This document shows, in pieces, positions 1 through 6,530 of a stretch of DNA of 9,041 bases. The translations under genes were made by a program, and so were the position numbers. Numbering within the stretch: position 1 is the first letter of the stretch; the number at the start of each line of letters is the position of its first letter. The stretch spans positions 1 to 9,041 of the forward strand of contig JANWIB010000033.1 of NCBI GenBank assembly GCA_025450155.1, in the 5' to 3' direction. Below the pieces are notes generated by a model. The model was not told the origin of the DNA, did no database searches, and saw nothing but the letters and a program-made list of their open reading frames with translations. Origin of the DNA: Sphingobacteriaceae bacterium. GTDB taxonomy: Bacteria > Bacteroidota > Bacteroidia > Sphingobacteriales > Sphingobacteriaceae.

Positions 1-9
1 AAATTAAAT

Positions 10-651
10 ATGAATACAAAATTCACAGGTTCATTATTAATATTCGCTGCTTTAACATTTTGGTTAAGTTGGTTTCTAATGCCCGATCAGGGCACAGCTG
101 ATACACTACATATTTTGGCAATTGTCAAACAGAACAGAAACTCCGTTTTCTACTCGATAATACTTCAAATTATTTCATCAGTCGCCTATATACCTGCTTT
201 ATTTCTTTTGTCAAAAGCAATCTCACAACTTAAAAACATGACACTTATTGGTATAATATTATTAGCAATCGGTGCTATGGGAATGTGTATGGATGCTTTT
301 TTTCATTTGCTTGCATATTTTATGAGTGATGATTCTATTAACATTCAAGCTGATATTATAAACCTGATGGCCTTCATGCAAACAAAAGGAATACTATTTT
401 TAATTCCACTTTTATTACCTTTTTTTATTGGTAGCCTCATACTATCAATCGGCTTAAATAAACAGAACTACATTTCCTTACTTCCACAATCAATCTTCAT
501 TTTAGCTTTTGTAATAGGCATTGTAGGAATGATTATAATAAAACAGTTTCTTGGTTTTGGCCGACCTACACTTATATTATCTGTTTTAGGATTTTTTACA
601 ATTGGACAAATTATAATAGGCCTTGAAATAATATATAAAACAAAACCATAG
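10..651 (+). CDS. Six-helix integral membrane protein of unknown function (DUF4386-like at best)
   Basis: This 213-residue protein is almost entirely hydrophobic. Likely membrane helices lie at about residues 6-24, 47-67, 77-104, 127-148, 158-179 and 187-208, joined by short polar loops. The first loop holds a conserved-looking MPDQGTADT stretch (24-32). I see no catalytic motif, transporter signature or signal-peptide cleavage site. The overall shape, with about 215 residues, six helices and an N-terminal helix running straight into a polar loop, recalls DUF4386-type proteins, but that is a family-level guess. Only 9 bases precede the ATG, so its promoter and upstream neighbour are not visible. 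The gene is visibly richer in A+T than the ABC-F gene that follows. It is separated from that gene by about 100 bp and by an apparent promoter, so it is probably a separate transcription unit. The CDS itself is well supported; the function is unknown. Confidence 0.8.
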   Translation: MNTKFTGSLLIFAALTFWLSWFLMPDQGTADTLHILAIVKQNRNSVFYSIILQIISSVAYIPALFLLSKAISQLKNMTLIGIILLAIGAMGMCMDAFFHLLAYFMSDDSINIQADIINLMAFMQTKGILFLIPLLLPFFIGSLILSIGLNKQNYISLLPQSIFILAFVIGIVGMIIIKQFLGFGRPTLILSVLGFFTIGQIIIGLEIIYKTKP

Positions 652-741
652 GAATAAAAAACACCTGATGATTCTCTAATAAAAACATCCTTCTATCTTT
701 TCCTTATTAAATCTAACCTAGCAAATCGTAAAATCATTGGC

Positions 742-749
742 TATCTTTG
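742..749 (+). promoter_or_regulatory. Bacteroidota -7 promoter element TATCTTTG before the ABC-F gene
   Basis: TATCTTTG matches the Bacteroidota -7 consensus TAnnTTTG exactly. It ends 5 nt before the GTG at 755, so initiation at the usual short distance downstream would fall on or next to that start codon. I see no convincing -33 TTG at the expected spacing. The element lies inside the reading frame if the TTG at 737 were used as start, which argues against that start. Confidence 0.6.
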
Positions 750-754
750 CATCC

Positions 755-2665
755 GTGATAGCGATAAATGATTTAACTTTCGAGATAGGTGCAAGGGCTC
801 TTTATGATGAAGCCAACTGGCACATTAAACCGGGCGATAAAACAGGATTAATTGGCGCCAACGGAACCGGAAAAACAACACTTTTAAAATTGATAGTAGG
901 CGACTACTCCCCTACTTCGGGTACTATTTCTAAAGCCAAAGACTTAAAGATCGGCTACCTGAATCAGGATTTACTTTCTTATCAATCGGATAAAAGTATC
1001 CTGCATGTAGCCATGGAAGCTTTTGAGCGACAGAACCAGTTGCATACTGAGATTGAAATTCTGTTAAAAAAGCTGGAAACTGACTATTCTGATGATATTT
1101 TACACAAACTAAGCGACAAACAACATGAGTTTGAAGCACTGGATGGTTACAATATTGAATACCGGGCACACGAAATTTTAGCCGGTTTAGGATTTAGCGC
1201 TGAAGGCCAAAACCGTCCTTTGGCCGAGTTTTCTGGAGGATGGCGGATGCGGGTTATGCTGGCTAAAATCCTTTTACAAGCTCCCGATATTTTATTGCTG
1301 GATGAGCCCACAAACCATTTAGATTTACCTTCTATCAAATGGTTGGAAACCTATTTACAAGCTTTTGAGGGTGCCATTGTAATCGTTTCTCACGACCGCT
1401 ATTTTCTGGACCGTGTAGTGAACAAAATTGTAGAATCGCGTAAGGGCAAATTGATTCAATATGCTGGAAATTACAGCTTTTATTTAGAAGAGAAAGCCTT
1501 GCGTGAGGAAATACAAGGCAACCAGTTTAAAAATCAACAGGCAAAAATACGCCAGGAAGAACGCCTGATTGAGCGTTTCCGTGCAAAAGCCAGTAAAGCT
1601 AAAATGGCCCAATCCCGCATCAAAGCTTTAGAAAAGATGGATCGTGTGGAGGATGTAGACGATGATAATCCTACGGTTAATTTCAGCTTTAAATTCAGCA
1701 AGCAATCTGGAAGGCACGTAGTTCGACTTGAAGATGTGCATAAGGCTTATCCCGGAAATGAAATCTTAAATCATGCCAATGCAGTAATTGAAAAAGGCGA
1801 CAAGATTGCCTTGATTGGCGCTAATGGAAAAGGAAAATCAACACTGTTGCGAATTATAGCAGGAACGGATAAACACATTGAGGGCCTTTGCGAAAAGGGA
1901 CACAATGTTACGCAAACCTTCTTTGCACAGCATCAGTTAGAATCGTTGCATTTGGAAAATGAGATACTTCGTGAGCTTCAGGCATTTGCCCCCAAACATA
2001 CCGAAACAGAACTTCGCTCAATTTTAGGATGCTTTTTATTTACCGGAGATGATGTATTTAAAAAGATACGTGTGCTTTCTGGAGGAGAAAAATCGCGGGT
2101 TGCATTAGCTAAAGCGCTTACCGCCGACGCCAACTTTTTGGTTCTGGATGAGCCAACCAATCACCTCGATATCCAGTCGGTAAACATCCTGATACAGGCT
2201 TTACAACAGTACGAAGGGACATTTATTGTTGTTTCGCACGACCGTTACCTGCTGGATAATGTGGCCAACAAAATCTGGTTTATTGAGGATCATAAAATAA
2301 AAGAGTATCCGGGTACCTATGCCGAATACGAAGAATGGCAAATCAAACGCCCGGCTTCGGAAAAACCAATTTCTATTGCTAAAAAGGAAGAAAAAAAAGA
2401 AGCGAAACCCAAACTGGAAGCAGAAGATAAAACCAAAGAGCTTAAACGACTGAATCAAGTCCTACAAAAGTTGGAGGAAGATATCGCGGAACTGGAAAAA
2501 GCTGTAAAAGCTGCTGAAGAAGACCTGAGTAAAGAGGAAATATACAGCAACCCCAATCACTTGGCTGAAGCGAATTACAAATACCAACAATTAAATCCCA
2601 GATTATTAAAGGCACAGGCAGAGTGGGAAAGACTTGCTGAACAGATTATGGCAATGGAATCATGA
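755..2665 (+). CDS. ABC-F family ATPase, YheS/YdiF-like ribosome-associated translation factor
   Basis: A soluble protein with two ATPase domains and no membrane domain. Counting from the GTG at 755 (636 residues), domain 1 has Walker A GANGTGKTT (34-42), the signature FSGGW (159-163), Walker B ILLLDEP (179-185) and the switch SHD (212-214). A basic helical linker at about 245-305 includes RFRAKASKAKMAQSR, typical of the ABC-F interdomain arm that contacts tRNA and rRNA. Domain 2 has Walker A GANGKGKST (355-363), LSGGE (441-445), Walker B FLVLDEP (461-467) and SHD (494-496). A charged C-terminal coiled coil covers about 557-636. FSGGWRMR, the linker and the C-terminal tail most resemble E. 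coli YheS from memory. ABC-F proteins act on stalled or idling ribosomes; a resistance role cannot be read from sequence. The frame stays open to a TTG at 737, but GTG 755 gives the family-like start (M)IAINDLTFEIGARAL and lies just after a -7 element. The gene overlaps the next one by 4 bp. Confidence 0.95.
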   Translation: MIAINDLTFEIGARALYDEANWHIKPGDKTGLIGANGTGKTTLLKLIVGDYSPTSGTISKAKDLKIGYLNQDLLSYQSDKSILHVAMEAFERQNQLHTEIEILLKKLETDYSDDILHKLSDKQHEFEALDGYNIEYRAHEILAGLGFSAEGQNRPLAEFSGGWRMRVMLAKILLQAPDILLLDEPTNHLDLPSIKWLETYLQAFEGAIVIVSHDRYFLDRVVNKIVESRKGKLIQYAGNYSFYLEEKALREEIQGNQFKNQQAKIRQEERLIERFRAKASKAKMAQSRIKALEKMDRVEDVDDDNPTVNFSFKFSKQSGRHVVRLEDVHKAYPGNEILNHANAVIEKGDKIALIGANGKGKSTLLRIIAGTDKHIEGLCEKGHNVTQTFFAQHQLESLHLENEILRELQAFAPKHTETELRSILGCFLFTGDDVFKKIRVLSGGEKSRVALAKALTADANFLVLDEPTNHLDIQSVNILIQALQQYEGTFIVVSHDRYLLDNVANKIWFIEDHKIKEYPGTYAEYEEWQIKRPASEKPISIAKKEEKKEAKPKLEAEDKTKELKRLNQVLQKLEEDIAELEKAVKAAEEDLSKEEIYSNPNHLAEANYKYQQLNPRLLKAQAEWERLAEQIMAMES

Positions 2666-3246
2666 AACGCTATGTTCTTTTCTTGATCGTTTTTCTATCA
2701 ACTCTAACTACTAAAGCAGGTTTCGGCCTAAGCGATTGGGAATGTAACACCCCCGGGGGTAACAGAATAGGTGATTACGGAAGCGGCATTATATTGTCTT
2801 TCATGACTTCTTATCAAGAGGAATATGAAGGAAAGAGTATTATCCGGTGGTATTTTTATAAAGGGCATATCATTGGTGAAACTACTGAGAATGGAAAAAC
2901 CGTATCCGGCTTTTTTGTTATGAATGATGAGGCTACTGCAGATTTTAAAGAATTTAAAAGTCGGAAAAGTTGGGATAATTATCTAATTAAAAAAGCATTA
3001 AAACCAAAAATCTGGACCAGATGGTATGCTGGTAATTGGGTATTTTTTGGAGAAGAGTTTTTTGTATTTTCATTTATTCTCTTTTTCATTTCCATACCCT
3101 TGTCAGTTTTATTTTTATCATGGTGCTATAAAGCCATATGGAAAGAGCGACTCAACATCAGAAAACCATATACGTTGATCGTTAGTATTATCTCGGGATT
3201 AGTAATTTTAACCATATTATTCGAACGGTTTCCTCAAAGCATTTAA
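2662..3246 (+). CDS. Exported, membrane-anchored protein of unknown function
   Basis: I do not recognise this 194-residue protein. It starts with a probable signal peptide (KR at 2-3, hydrophobic core 4-16, possible cleavage near A19). A mainly polar region follows at about 22-130 with many aromatic residues (RWYFYKGHIIGE at 62-73; WTRWYAGNWVFFG at 118-130). Two membrane helices close the chain at about 133-156 and 170-188, separated by a short basic loop KAIWKERLNIRKPY. If the signal peptide is cleaved, this suggests a periplasmic domain held by a C-terminal helical hairpin. One cysteine falls in the soluble part (C28) and one in the membrane region (C155). The ATG overlaps the ABC-F stop as ATGA, so translation is probably coupled to that gene, although the two products act in different compartments. 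The next gene starts 46 bp downstream and also encodes an exported protein. The CDS is well supported by the coupling and the coherent topology; the function is open. Confidence 0.75.
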   Translation: MKRYVLFLIVFLSTLTTKAGFGLSDWECNTPGGNRIGDYGSGIILSFMTSYQEEYEGKSIIRWYFYKGHIIGETTENGKTVSGFFVMNDEATADFKEFKSRKSWDNYLIKKALKPKIWTRWYAGNWVFFGEEFFVFSFILFFISIPLSVLFLSWCYKAIWKERLNIRKPYTLIVSIISGLVILTILFERFPQSI

Positions 3247-3292
3247 GATTGGTTATCAATTATTGCAATCTAAAATCAGTATAACATTAACT

Positions 3293-4156
3293 ATGAAAAG
3301 ACTATATCGCCTGATTCTCCTTATTCTATTCATTTCTTTTTCACACCTAGTCTTAGGCCAGGAAGAATTAACTATTTCAACCCCTTTTAAATTTGAGCAA
3401 GGGCACAATACATACATTTTTGCCGATACTGCTAAAATACGGGATGAACCCGGTCTTACCGCTAAAGTAATTGACACGCTGCTTGCGGGGGATGAAATCA
3501 CGATTACAGAGGTTTCGGAAACAAAAACCACCTCCTCAGGAAAAGAAGCCCCTTGGTACAAGGTTTCTTATTCCAAAAATGAAATTAAAGAAACAGGATA
3601 TGTTTGGGGGGCTTTACTTTCTTTCTCCGCTCACAGAAGAGGGAATACCAAATTTGTATACGGAATTGATAAGGTCATTATTATCAGCACAGAGAAAGAA
3701 TATGTGGATGATGTTTTTGCAAGTGTTAAAGTAATTGAAAATGGGGTGATTAAGCGTAAAGTATCGTTCAAATTTGACAATTCAGATTCGGCCAATTACC
3801 CCAGCGCCATCACATTAGATAACAGAGGTTTAACAAGCAACAAAATTATCTTTAAATGTACCTTTTCTGGAGGAGCCTGCGCAGTTCCTACCTATGATTT
3901 TTACTTTCTGTGGAATGGGAATTCACTTTATTCTTTGCCTAACCTCATATCTTCTGTAGATGCGGTTAGTGAAGGACCAGTAGACTGGGTTGGAATTACC
4001 CAGGAATACATCTTTCCAAAAGATAAGGGTGGAAAACCGAATCAAATTATTTTATATGAAAGTACATCAGACTACGACAAAAATGAGAAACTGGTAGAGA
4101 AAGAAACCTATAAGCAGTATAGCTGGAATGGCAGTGTATTAAAGCTCTTATCCTAA
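3293..4156 (+). CDS. Secreted protein with N-terminal bacterial SH3-like domain
   Basis: A 287-residue protein from the ATG at 3293. The frame extends upstream to a TTG at 3263, but ATG 3293 gives a clean signal peptide MKRLYRLILLILFISFSHLV with likely cleavage after G22 (LVLG|QEE). There is no lipobox cysteine, so it should be soluble in the periplasm or exported further. Residues about 43-110 read as a bacterial SH3 (SH3b/SH3_3) domain: an AKIRDEPGLTAKVIDTLLAGDEI core, then WYKVSY and the closing GYVWGALLS. SH3b domains often bind cell-wall or other peptide ligands. The remaining roughly 175 residues look like beta-strands, with a cysteine pair C189/C196 that could form a disulfide. I do not recognise this part; no hydrolase motif is visible. 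The gene sits between another exported orphan and the T9SS plug gene, 31 bp upstream of the latter, so an envelope role is likely. Confidence 0.85.
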   Translation: MKRLYRLILLILFISFSHLVLGQEELTISTPFKFEQGHNTYIFADTAKIRDEPGLTAKVIDTLLAGDEITITEVSETKTTSSGKEAPWYKVSYSKNEIKETGYVWGALLSFSAHRRGNTKFVYGIDKVIIISTEKEYVDDVFASVKVIENGVIKRKVSFKFDNSDSANYPSAITLDNRGLTSNKIIFKCTFSGGACAVPTYDFYFLWNGNSLYSLPNLISSVDAVSEGPVDWVGITQEYIFPKDKGGKPNQIILYESTSDYDKNEKLVEKETYKQYSWNGSVLKLLS

Positions 4157-4173
4157 AGGAGAAAATAAAACAG

Positions 4174-4181
4174 TATCTTTA
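4174..4181 (+). promoter_or_regulatory. Possible -7-like element TATCTTTA before the T9SS plug gene
   Basis: TATCTTTA is one base off the TAnnTTTG consensus and ends 6 nt before the ATG at 4188. No -33 TTG is seen at proper spacing, and such octamers are common by chance in AT-rich DNA. It could be an internal, nearly leaderless promoter within the operon. Confidence 0.25.
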
Positions 4182-4187
4182 TTTTCT

Positions 4188-5453
4188 ATGCATAGAATCC
4201 TATATGCTTTTTTAATCTGCTTGATTTCCTTATCCGGTTTTGCTCAAAACGCTTCCTCTAATCTTAAATACGAAAACTACATCTATCAACCTACAATAAA
4301 AGCTGTCGAATTTTATAACCGGAACAAGGAGCAATCTTTCCCCATTATTACACTAGGAAGTCAGGAAGAAGCATTACTTGCTTTTGATGATTTAAGAGCT
4401 GGAAGCCGGTATTTTTCTTATACGTTAGAACATTGCGACGCCGAATGGAACAGCAGCAGGCTCTCGCCTATTGATTATCTGGAAAGCTACACGGAAGATC
4501 GAATATCCGATTACCGTTATTCGTTTAATACCTTTCAAAAATACACCCATTACGAACTTACCCTTCCTAATCTGGCCATAAAGCCGAAAATACCGGGAAA
4601 TTATCTTTTAAAGGTTTATGAAGATGGCGACCCCGAAAATCTCATATTAACCAGAAGGTTATATGTACTGAAACCTGAGGTCACCATTTCAGCTGAAATT
4701 ACAGCCTCTATGCAAATGAACCAGCGGGAACATCAACAAAAAATCAACTTTACAGTCAATCATTCGCAACTCTATATTCAAAATCCATACCTGGATATTC
4801 GGGCTTTAGTAATGCAAAATGGAAGACCAGAAATTGCAGAATGGGCTAAGCGGCCAACTTTTGTCAGACAAAATCAATTAGTTTATAATGATTTTCAAAC
4901 TTTCAACTTTCAGGGCGGAAATGAATTCAGACGATTTGATATTAGAAGTTTAAGATATCAATCTGAACGCATAGGAAAAATTATTCGGGATACATCAAAT
5001 ACCGTTTATCTACTTCCAGACCCTGACCTCAACAACATATCCTATGCCTTTAACTATGATGAAAACGGTAATTTTTATATCCGAAACCAAGAAGGGCGAG
5101 ACAATCGAACAGATGGCGATTATGCCACCATATATTTTACATTGACTGCAGAAAAACCACCTGAAGATGGCAATGCGTATGTGGTGGGTAAGTTTAATGA
5201 TTATCGCCTAAGCGAAGAAAATAAACTTATTTATGATTACGGTAAAAAACGTTTCCACGGTTCTGCGTTTGTAAAACAAGGCGTTTACGATTACCATTAT
5301 ACCTGGGTGGATGGAAATGGAAAAATAATTGACGATACGGTATTTGATGGTTCACACTTTCAAACCAATAACAACTACCAGCTATTTTTTTATTACCGCG
5401 GCCCAGGGGCCAGATGGGAAGAATTAGTGGGATTCACAGAAATCAAAAAGTAA
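4188..5453 (+). CDS. Type IX secretion system plug family protein (DUF5103)
   Basis: A 421-residue exported protein with a signal peptide (residues 1-19, likely cleavage near GFAQ|N). Residues about 24-160 match the first plug domain as I recall it: YENYIYQPTIKAVEFYNRN, FPIITLGSQEEALLAFDDL, the CDAEWNSS turn and FQKYTHYELTLPN. A second, mostly beta region spans about 165-310. A C-terminal beta-sandwich at about 312-415 looks like a CBM48/E-set glycogen-binding-type fold (NAYVVGKFNDY, QGVYDYHYTWVD). In Flavobacterium johnsoniae the Plug protein closes the periplasmic end of the SprA outer-membrane translocon, so this protein probably acts in the periplasm as part of T9SS. No T9SS C-terminal sorting signal is seen, as expected for a machine component. 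No other T9SS gene is visible here. The thioesterase gene follows after 29 bp. Family assignment is confident; the precise role in this organism is inferred. Confidence 0.9.
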   Translation: MHRILYAFLICLISLSGFAQNASSNLKYENYIYQPTIKAVEFYNRNKEQSFPIITLGSQEEALLAFDDLRAGSRYFSYTLEHCDAEWNSSRLSPIDYLESYTEDRISDYRYSFNTFQKYTHYELTLPNLAIKPKIPGNYLLKVYEDGDPENLILTRRLYVLKPEVTISAEITASMQMNQREHQQKINFTVNHSQLYIQNPYLDIRALVMQNGRPEIAEWAKRPTFVRQNQLVYNDFQTFNFQGGNEFRRFDIRSLRYQSERIGKIIRDTSNTVYLLPDPDLNNISYAFNYDENGNFYIRNQEGRDNRTDGDYATIYFTLTAEKPPEDGNAYVVGKFNDYRLSEENKLIYDYGKKRFHGSAFVKQGVYDYHYTWVDGNGKIIDDTVFDGSHFQTNNNYQLFFYYRGPGARWEELVGFTEIKK

Positions 5454-5469
5454 AATCAATTATATCTTC

Positions 5470-5477
5470 TACCTTTA
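5470..5477 (+). promoter_or_regulatory. Possible -7-like element TACCTTTA before the thioesterase gene
   Basis: TACCTTTA differs from TAnnTTTG at the last base and ends 5 nt before the ATG at 5483, the same spacing as at the ABC-F gene. It overlaps the alternative ATG at 5477. No -33 element is visible, so it is only suggestive. Confidence 0.25.
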
Positions 5478-5482
5478 TGCCG

Positions 5483-6007
5483 ATGAAATCACCCGCAAAA
5501 GCCGCTCAGGAATCGTTTACAGTAATGAATGAATTGGTGCTACCTAATGACACCAACACATTGAATAATTTAATGGGAGGTCGCTTATTACACTGGATGG
5601 ATATTGCCGCGGCTATTTCCGCTCAAAAACATTGCAACCGTATTGTGGTAACAGCTTCTGTGGATAATGTATCCTTCAAACATCCCATTAAGTTAGGCGA
5701 TGTAGTAACCATTCAGGCAAAAGTAACCCGCTCATTCCACACCTCGTTAGAAGTACGTTTGGATGTTTGGGCAGAGAATATTCCTTCTGGAACAAAACTA
5801 AAATCTAATGAAGCCTATTATACCTTCGTAGCAGTTGACCAAGGAGGCCGTACCATTCCGGTTCCGGAATTAGTTCCTGAAAGCGAAGATGAAAAAACAC
5901 TTTTTGAAGGGGCGCTTAGACGGAGACAGCTCCGCTTAATTTTAAGTGGAAAAATGAATCCGGACGAAGCGAGTGAACTAAAAGCTCTTTTTGCCGCGGT
6001 AAAGTAA
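5483..6007 (+). CDS. Hotdog-fold acyl-CoA thioesterase (YciA/ACOT7-like)
   Basis: A cytoplasmic enzyme that should hydrolyse acyl-CoA thioesters to free acid and CoA. Counting from ATG 5483 (174 residues), the family block LPNDTNTLNNLMGGRLLHWMD spans 20-40; it carries the conserved Asn (N25) and Asp (D40) of the active site, followed by the helix IAAAISAQKH. The strand VVTASVDNVSFKHPIKLGDVV (55-75) holds the usual F-x-x-P-I-x-x-G-D element, and YYTFVAVD (112-119) is the last hotdog strand. A charged helical tail of about 45 residues (131-174) follows the single hotdog domain, so the protein is longer than the roughly 130 residues of YciA; the substrate chain length cannot be read from this. 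The frame stays open to an ATG at 5414 inside the plug gene and another ATG at 5477. The 5483 start leaves a 29-bp gap and fits homologues beginning just before the ESFTVMNELVLPND stretch. The gene ends in a shared dyad facing a convergent gene. Confidence 0.9.
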   Translation: MKSPAKAAQESFTVMNELVLPNDTNTLNNLMGGRLLHWMDIAAAISAQKHCNRIVVTASVDNVSFKHPIKLGDVVTIQAKVTRSFHTSLEVRLDVWAENIPSGTKLKSNEAYYTFVAVDQGGRTIPVPELVPESEDEKTLFEGALRRRQLRLILSGKMNPDEASELKALFAAVK

Positions 6008-6027
6008 TATTAAGTCTGTATTACTTT
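6001..6027. terminator. Possible bidirectional terminator between convergent genes
   Basis: AAAGTAATA (6001-6009) and TATTACTTT (6019-6027) form a perfect 9-bp inverted repeat with a 9-nt loop. On the plus strand the right arm runs into a T tract (6025-6029). On the minus strand the stem ends in TTT. The left arm contains the thioesterase stop TAA (6005-6007) and the right arm contains the stop of the opposing gene (6021-6023). Only one of nine pairs is G:C, so the hairpin is weak. Its position between convergent genes is the main support. Confidence 0.4.
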
Positions 6028-6512
6028 TTAACCGAATAACTTTTTAGCTCTTCCTTTATTGCTTTAAATCGGCCTTCGGTATTTACATTCTCATATTTCT
6101 GCCTAGATATAAAGGAATTAATTATACCTCCAATTGCAGCGCCGGCAACAGTAGAAGAAACGATAACTACCGGTAAAATAATAGGCTGTACATTTCCTTT
6201 ATCTTCCTGGTTAACATAAATAGCTAAGCCACTTCCAACTCCCAATAAACCACCTATCAGGAATGCACGATTTTGAGCATTGTACTTTTTAATACGGATA
6301 GTTTTAATAGAATCGGCAGAAATAAACTTTGATCTCCTGTGGTAAAAAATGGTTAATCCGTTATCTTCTACAGACTCCAAAAGGCCTTTAAATCGTCTTC
6401 CATTCTCAGTACGTACAATAGCATCGTAGCGCTTTGGTTTAGATTGTGCAAAAGAATGATTAATGAAATAAGTAGAAAAAAGTAAAAAGAAAGCGATAAT
6501 TTTAAATTTCAT
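6021..6512 (-). CDS. Small exported protein with N-terminal beta domain and glycine-rich hydrophobic hairpin
   Basis: I do not recognise this 163-residue protein. It begins with a clear signal peptide (MKFKIIAFFLLFSTYFINHSFAQ, cleavage near residue 22-23). Residues about 28-76 look like a small all-beta domain: AIVRTENGRRFKGLLESV, then LTIFYHRRSKFISADSI and KTIRIKKYN. The spacing suggests a short barrel of four or five strands. Two hydrophobic glycine- and alanine-rich stretches follow at about 83-101 (FLIGGLLGVGSGLAIYV) and 109-134 (containing VAGAAIGGIINSF). These resemble glycine-zipper or membrane-inserting hairpins. The tail 135-163 is polar and basic. The start codon lies 18 bp after the EVE gene stop, so the two are probably co-transcribed downstream of holA. 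The product is likely periplasmic or membrane-associated, unlike its two cytoplasmic operon partners. Confidence 0.75.
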   Translation of the reverse strand: MKFKIIAFFLLFSTYFINHSFAQSKPKRYDAIVRTENGRRFKGLLESVEDNGLTIFYHRRSKFISADSIKTIRIKKYNAQNRAFLIGGLLGVGSGLAIYVNQEDKGNVQPIILPVVIVSSTVAGAAIGGIINSFISRQKYENVNTEGRFKAIKEELKSYSVKK

Positions 6513-6530
6513 ATTAATTAAGTGAGATTA

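Noticed and set aside
737..754. TTG start for the ABC-F gene, adding MAIFAS
   Set aside because: These codons contain the TATCTTTG promoter element, and family-like sequence begins at GTG 755.
2201..2458. Phe-rich minus-strand frame opposite the ABC-F linker
   Set aside because: It is the complement of a Lys/Glu-rich coding region; no promoter and no coherent protein features. The other antisense frames inside the ABC-F, SH3 and HsdR_N-type genes were rejected for the same reason.
3246..3271. Inverted repeat AGATTG...CAATCT after the stop of the 2662 gene
   Set aside because: The 6-bp stem with a 14-nt loop is followed by A rather than T; too weak for a terminator, and the downstream gene looks co-transcribed.
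3263..3292. TTG start for the SH3-domain protein
   Set aside because: It would put 10 polar residues before an otherwise standard signal peptide starting at ATG 3293.
3471..3734. Plus-strand frame inside the SH3-domain gene
   Set aside because: It is an overlapping frame fully inside a well-supported gene, with a low-complexity Lys/Pro stretch and no domain.
5414..5482. Thioesterase start at ATG 5414, overlapping the plug gene
   Set aside because: The extra residues (GRISGIHRNQKV) are the out-of-frame shadow of the plug C-terminus; ATG 5483 leaves a normal gap.
5921..5934. Hairpin CGGAG-ACAG-CTCCG in the thioesterase gene
   Set aside because: It is short, lies within coding sequence and has no T tract directly after it.
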